Part shown: one piece after another, positions 61,201 to 64,000 of the stretch
How the letters are laid out: each line of letters opens with the position of its first letter
Position numbering within the stretch: position 1 is the first letter of the stretch
From: Trichinella spiralis
Taxonomy: Eukaryota > Nematoda > Enoplea > Trichinellida > Trichinellidae
Direction of reading: 5' to 3'
Assembly: GCA_000181795.3 (NCBI GenBank)
Contig: CM012953.1
Location: forward strand, 14,676,183 to 14,740,182
Length of the DNA: 64,000 bases
Made by a program: the position numbers and the translations under genes
Notes under the pieces: model-generated
Seen by the model: only the letters and a program-made list of their open reading frames with translations
The model's database searches: none
Told to the model about the DNA's origin: nothing

Positions 61201-62873
61201 GAAGATGATAGAAAAAAACAAATAGAAAAGCAGATAGATAATAAAAGAGAGAGAGAGAACTTCTTCAGTGACCAGCTGTACTGAGAATGTTCCCAGTTTT
61301 CCGACCATAAAGACAAAACGGAAATGGACGGGCTTGGACTCGAGACTTCATCCTGCTTCGTGAAATTGCCAAATAAATGCGTAAAATACTGTAATATGGA
61401 TGGGATGGTATTTATTTCTATTTTTTTTACTTTTTTTTGTTTTAGAAGACGACCAGTCAGCAATGGAGAACATTCAGTCAGCTCGCCGAGTTCCAGTTGC
61501 CTGACCGGTATATTCCCTCTACCTTGATAGCCAGAGAAGTCGACCGAGCAATTTCGGTTTGCCAAGCATCAGATATCCCAAATCGACAGACTGCCATTTT
61601 CGAACTGGTAGCTTCACTGAAGAAGAAGCGGCTACTGTGCGTCTCAGCTGCACCGAAATCACTGTCTGGTTGACACTGTGCTTTCTTGGATTATCTCGAC
61701 GTGGTGAAACTGGTCTCAAACGGATACCAGCAAATCGCAAATCTTCCACGCCAGCGTTGTCCATTTTTCGGCTGGACGAATACCGTTCATTTCCTACACC
61801 AATTCGCTTTCGTATAGATACTACAAAGCGAATGAAGTTCCTACCTTGAATGGGGTTTTCAACGATTGGTACATCAGTGGCTAAGCGAGCGGTTTTTGGA
61901 TCATCTCTGATTTCTTGGTCATCTTCTCGTAGCTTCCTTCGACGAGAAGAACAACACAATACCACTTCGGCTGTTTTACACTTCAACTCTGGATCCCATA
62001 AACATTCGGATGTAGCCAGTGATCGTCGTCGTGTACAAGCGAATCGAAATTGACCACTGGCAGATCGAGTTAAAGACGAAGAATAATCGGCTGAATGATT
62101 TTCGTGAATAGTGTTCAATAGCAACGGTGGTTGGCTTGCATCGAATTGAATCGTTGCAGACGGTACATTTGTGACACTCAAAGATCTCGACTGTGACCGA
62201 GCATTTTGTTGCAAACGTGAAGATTCTTGCAATTCTTCTCGATTTGCTGATGTAATCGAAGCACATCGATTTAAAAAGCGTCGTTTTTGATTGTAAAACT
62301 CAGTCAATTTTTCCCTGGATCGTTCAAGTCTTTCCTGAGAATCGATACGAATCAAATTCTTAAGTACAGCATGGATGTTGCCAATATTTTCCAACGTTAT
62401 TGAACTTTTTCGAGGTGTGGTCATTTTGCATATAGATTGAGTTGTGGAAGAAGTTCAAAAAATGCAAAAGTCTTCGCCGAGTCCAGGCCCGTTTGTCCTC
62501 TCTAATGCACAAGCAGAAACACGCACACGAGCACAGGATTGCGCAACTGGGCGAGTCTCTAAGTCGACTTTAAACCGACGCTAACCTGAGACGACATCGA
62601 TCAGCAAGCTCACAGCTCAAAGCTAAGCAAAGCGAATTTTTACCCCGCCTTCAAAACCCCCAATCCAACTGTGCACCTCTTTGAATTTAATTTGCTGTAT
62701 TTTTAGCTCAACCCAAGCAGCATTGGCAAAAGTCACAACACAACAGAGACGCCAAGTGAGTATGCAACAACAACAACAACAACAGCCCAGCCGTGTATGT
62801 ATGCTTAACACAATCGCTCAAGTGAACAAAACGATGAATATACTTACGAAACGACTTCTTCTTCTTCCGACAT
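55228..62873 (-). CDS. Troponin T
   Basis: Tropomyosin-binding subunit of the thin-filament troponin complex. Exons: 62873-62848, 59457-59413, 59065-59018, 58348-58331, 57851-57779, 57717-57601, 57532-57173, 57112-57014, 56937-56842, 56672-56592 or 56560-56480, 55527-55321, 55266-55228. Phases close, giving 402 residues with one of the 81-nt pair. The N-terminus is MSEEEEVV plus acidic repeats, then a long Glu/Arg/Lys helix, the tropomyosin-binding segment ([39 protein letters not shown]), the I-T coiled-coil arm ([40 protein letters not shown]), the alternative exon, a Pro-rich tail ([20 protein letters not shown]) and a terminal [12 protein letters not shown]. The intron after 57601 starts GC rather than GT. 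The 18-nt exon is probably alternatively used. Confidence 0.9.
55734..56354 (-). CDS. Acidic-tailed hypothetical protein nested in a troponin T intron
   Basis: Candidate two-exon gene on the same strand: 56354-56091 and 56045-55734 with a 45-nt intron (GTAATT to TATATAG), giving 191 residues. The first half is ordinary in composition ([38 protein letters not shown]); the second is almost entirely Asp/Glu/Ser with long Glu runs, ending [10 protein letters not shown]. It cannot be a troponin T exon in the phase of its neighbours because stops lie just upstream. I recognise no family. It may have further 5' exons or may be non-coding low complexity; the non-repetitive first exon argues mildly for coding. 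Confidence 0.35.
56351..56370. repeat. (TCAT)n microsatellite
   Basis: Five tandem TCAT units in a troponin T intron, directly upstream of the nested acidic frame. On the minus strand they supply several overlapping ATG and TGA codons. Confidence 0.8.
56480..56560 (-). other. Troponin T alternative exon, downstream copy
   Basis: 81 nt, phase 0 at both ends. Begins [20 protein letters not shown] and is followed by donor GTAAGT. 16 or more of 27 residues match the upstream copy. Confidence 0.85.
56592..56672 (-). other. Troponin T alternative exon, upstream copy
   Basis: 81 nt, phase 0 at both ends. Begins [20 protein letters not shown] and is followed by donor GTAAGA. The intron between the two copies is only 31 nt. 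Confidence 0.85.
57852..58330 (-). other. Troponin T intron with (TA)n tract
   Basis: Between the 18-nt micro-exon and exon 5. It carries a (TA)n run at about 57939-57964. The short frames here are repeat translations. Confidence 0.6.
58349..59017 (-). other. Troponin T intron upstream of the micro-exon
   Basis: About 670 AT-rich bases between the acidic exon 3 and the 18-nt exon. Any splice enhancers for the micro-exon would be here or in the next intron; none can be named from sequence. Confidence 0.5.
59458..62847 (-). other. First troponin T intron, hosting a nested gene
   Basis: About 3.4 kb. The 3' 1.8 kb is AT-rich and gene-free; the 5' part holds the nested gene at 61265-62424. As a first intron of a muscle gene it may also contain enhancers, but no element was identified. 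Confidence 0.6.
61265..62424 (-). CDS. Unknown basic, Ser/Arg-rich protein nested in troponin T intron 1
   Basis: Two exons, 62424-61523 (donor GTAGAG) and 61388-61265 (acceptor ATTACAG), phase 2, giving 341 residues. The N-terminus has a probable helical segment ([20 protein letters not shown], then LEKSREKL-like helix), followed by a Ser/Arg-rich region, a basic central part and a basic C-terminus ending [17 protein letters not shown]. There is no signal peptide, membrane segment or catalytic motif I recognise. Its base composition is clearly higher in GC than the surrounding intron, which supports coding. It is transcribed in the same direction as the host gene, so it needs its own promoter in the 420 bases up to troponin T exon 1, or it is an alternative product of the host promoter. 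Confidence 0.6.
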
Positions 62874-64000
62874 GATCACAAGACTAAAAACGAAAAAGCG
62901 TTAAAACAGCGTAGCCAAATTCAAAGCAAAGCAACATACGCATAACAGTTTCACTAAAAACACACATATATCCACAACAAGCAGAACACGAATTATATAT
63001 GTCTTCTTCGTAATGCAATAATGCAACTTTTATTTATAAAATCACAAAAAAACACTTTTATATTTAAGAGGAAAATTCTAGTAAATTTTTTTTTAATAAA
63101 AGCAGAATTATAATGCAAGCGAATTAACAAAACAAATGCAACAAACAGCAATAATATTTTTGCAAAAAATGCTCTCTTTCGTCATTGGACGGAAATGCAT
63201 TTCATGACGAAAAACAAAAATGCAAAAATAAACATGTTTAAAGAAAATAAGGATTGACTTTTTTTTTATTTTCGTTTGCAAATATTTAAATGTAACTTTT
63301 GTTTATTTTAATTCAGTTTAAAAAAATATAAAAATTAAATTCATTTGTGAAATTTTTTAATTTTCACTTATAAATCTACTTGCAATTTAATACAATTGAA
63401 AAATCTATACTATTAATAATGGTCTAAAACAGGTATCATGTAAAAATTGTAAGATAAAAATAGACTTATTTAATAATTTGCATAATTAATTTGATAAAAC
63501 AATGTATTTTTTAAATAGTATATGTGAACTTTTTTAATGCAGCAACTTTATTTTAGCATATTTTGCCTGGAAAATGTGAAAAACTTATGATCAATTCTTA
63601 TAATTTGAAAGCAAAATCGAATGCGCAAAGCGTAAAGCATGCAACTGGTCATTCATAATAAATGCATCTTTCATTTTAAATTATTCAAAACAATCTAAGA
63701 AGAAAAAATACACATGGGAAGCAAAAAATTCAACTCCTTGGTTTGTTAAGCACTGCTTGGCAGTGTCATGCATGGAACATTGCTGTGAATGACGCAGTGA
63801 GCAGCTGTCCAGTGAGGAGAAATGCTCTCGTCATTAGTGTGAAAATAATCTAAGCAATTAGCTGTTTACTGAAAATCAATTAATTGTGTGCTGTTATAAA
63901 AATTTTCAGTCATCAATTTTGATAATATAAATTCAGTTATAGTTTAAAATTTAAAACATATACAATTTCATAAATTTTGCTTGATGTTTTACTACAGTAA
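62874..64000. other. Upstream region of troponin T
   Basis: About 1.1 kb of AT-rich DNA containing the probable promoter and 5' UTR of troponin T. No TATA box can be assigned with confidence and no other gene is seen. Confidence 0.5.

Noticed and set aside
61068-61565. 165-codon minus-strand frame overlapping the end of the nested gene
   Set aside because: It reads through the predicted intron in another frame; the spliced model keeps the frame of the 300-codon exon and has proper donor and acceptor.
1-64000. CRISPR arrays, bacterial operons or integrons
   Set aside because: Nothing repeated with regular spacers; gene structure is eukaryotic throughout.

Overview
The window is eukaryotic nuclear DNA. 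It is very AT-rich, with GT-AG introns, AATAAA signals, long gene-free stretches and coding exons that stand out by higher GC. The gene set points to a nematode: a colmedin (UNC-122-like collagen/olfactomedin protein), a nematode-type troponin T, a DUF7164-like protein, a DAF-5/Ski-like co-repressor and a chemoreceptor-like 7TM protein. A GCP4-type gamma-tubulin complex subunit and an ALMS-motif-like protein, neither of which I recall from Caenorhabditis, make a non-rhabditid lineage (perhaps Trichinella/Trichuris/mermithid-like) more likely. That placement is inference.

Layout. 1-2336 (-): DNA topoisomerase III-beta, cut by the window edge. 7335-10482 (+): candidate ALMS-motif centrosomal protein, four exons. 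11617-19429 (-): Ski/Sno-family co-repressor in five coding exons, with two SDS-like domains, two AT-hooks, a polyglutamine tract and a divergent SAND-like domain. 19430-26435: about 7 kb with no gene seen. 26436-27518 (-): intronless G-protein beta-5. 29999-32041 (-): colmedin, seven exons. 32609-33798 (-): 7TM receptor, two exons. 37095-37748 (+) and 37901-38797 (-): intronless, convergent PNPO-like oxidase and RagA/B GTPase. 39484-43407 (-): CsRn1-type Ty3/gypsy retrotransposon with 151-bp LTRs and a 4-bp target duplication, lacking its 5' leader and carrying several lesions. 43543-44142: solo LTR with a 5-bp duplication. 47215-49489 (-): GCP4, three exons. 50405-52110: degraded BEL/Pao gag. 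52592-54020 (-): DUF7164-like type II membrane protein. 55228-62873 (-): troponin T in at least twelve coding exons, including an 18-nt micro-exon, an 81-nt tandem exon pair and one GC-AG intron. One unknown gene lies in its first intron and one acidic candidate gene in a later intron, both on the same strand.

How the genes relate. No operon is evident; neighbours have unrelated roles: DNA/RNA topology, TGF-beta signalling, G-protein/RGS signalling, cell-surface matrix, mTORC1 nutrient sensing, vitamin B6 metabolism, microtubule nucleation and muscle contraction. Mobile DNA is concentrated between 35 and 52 kb. All gene models were built by hand from splice motifs and reading frame. Splice phases close for every multi-exon model, but no alignment or RNA evidence was available.
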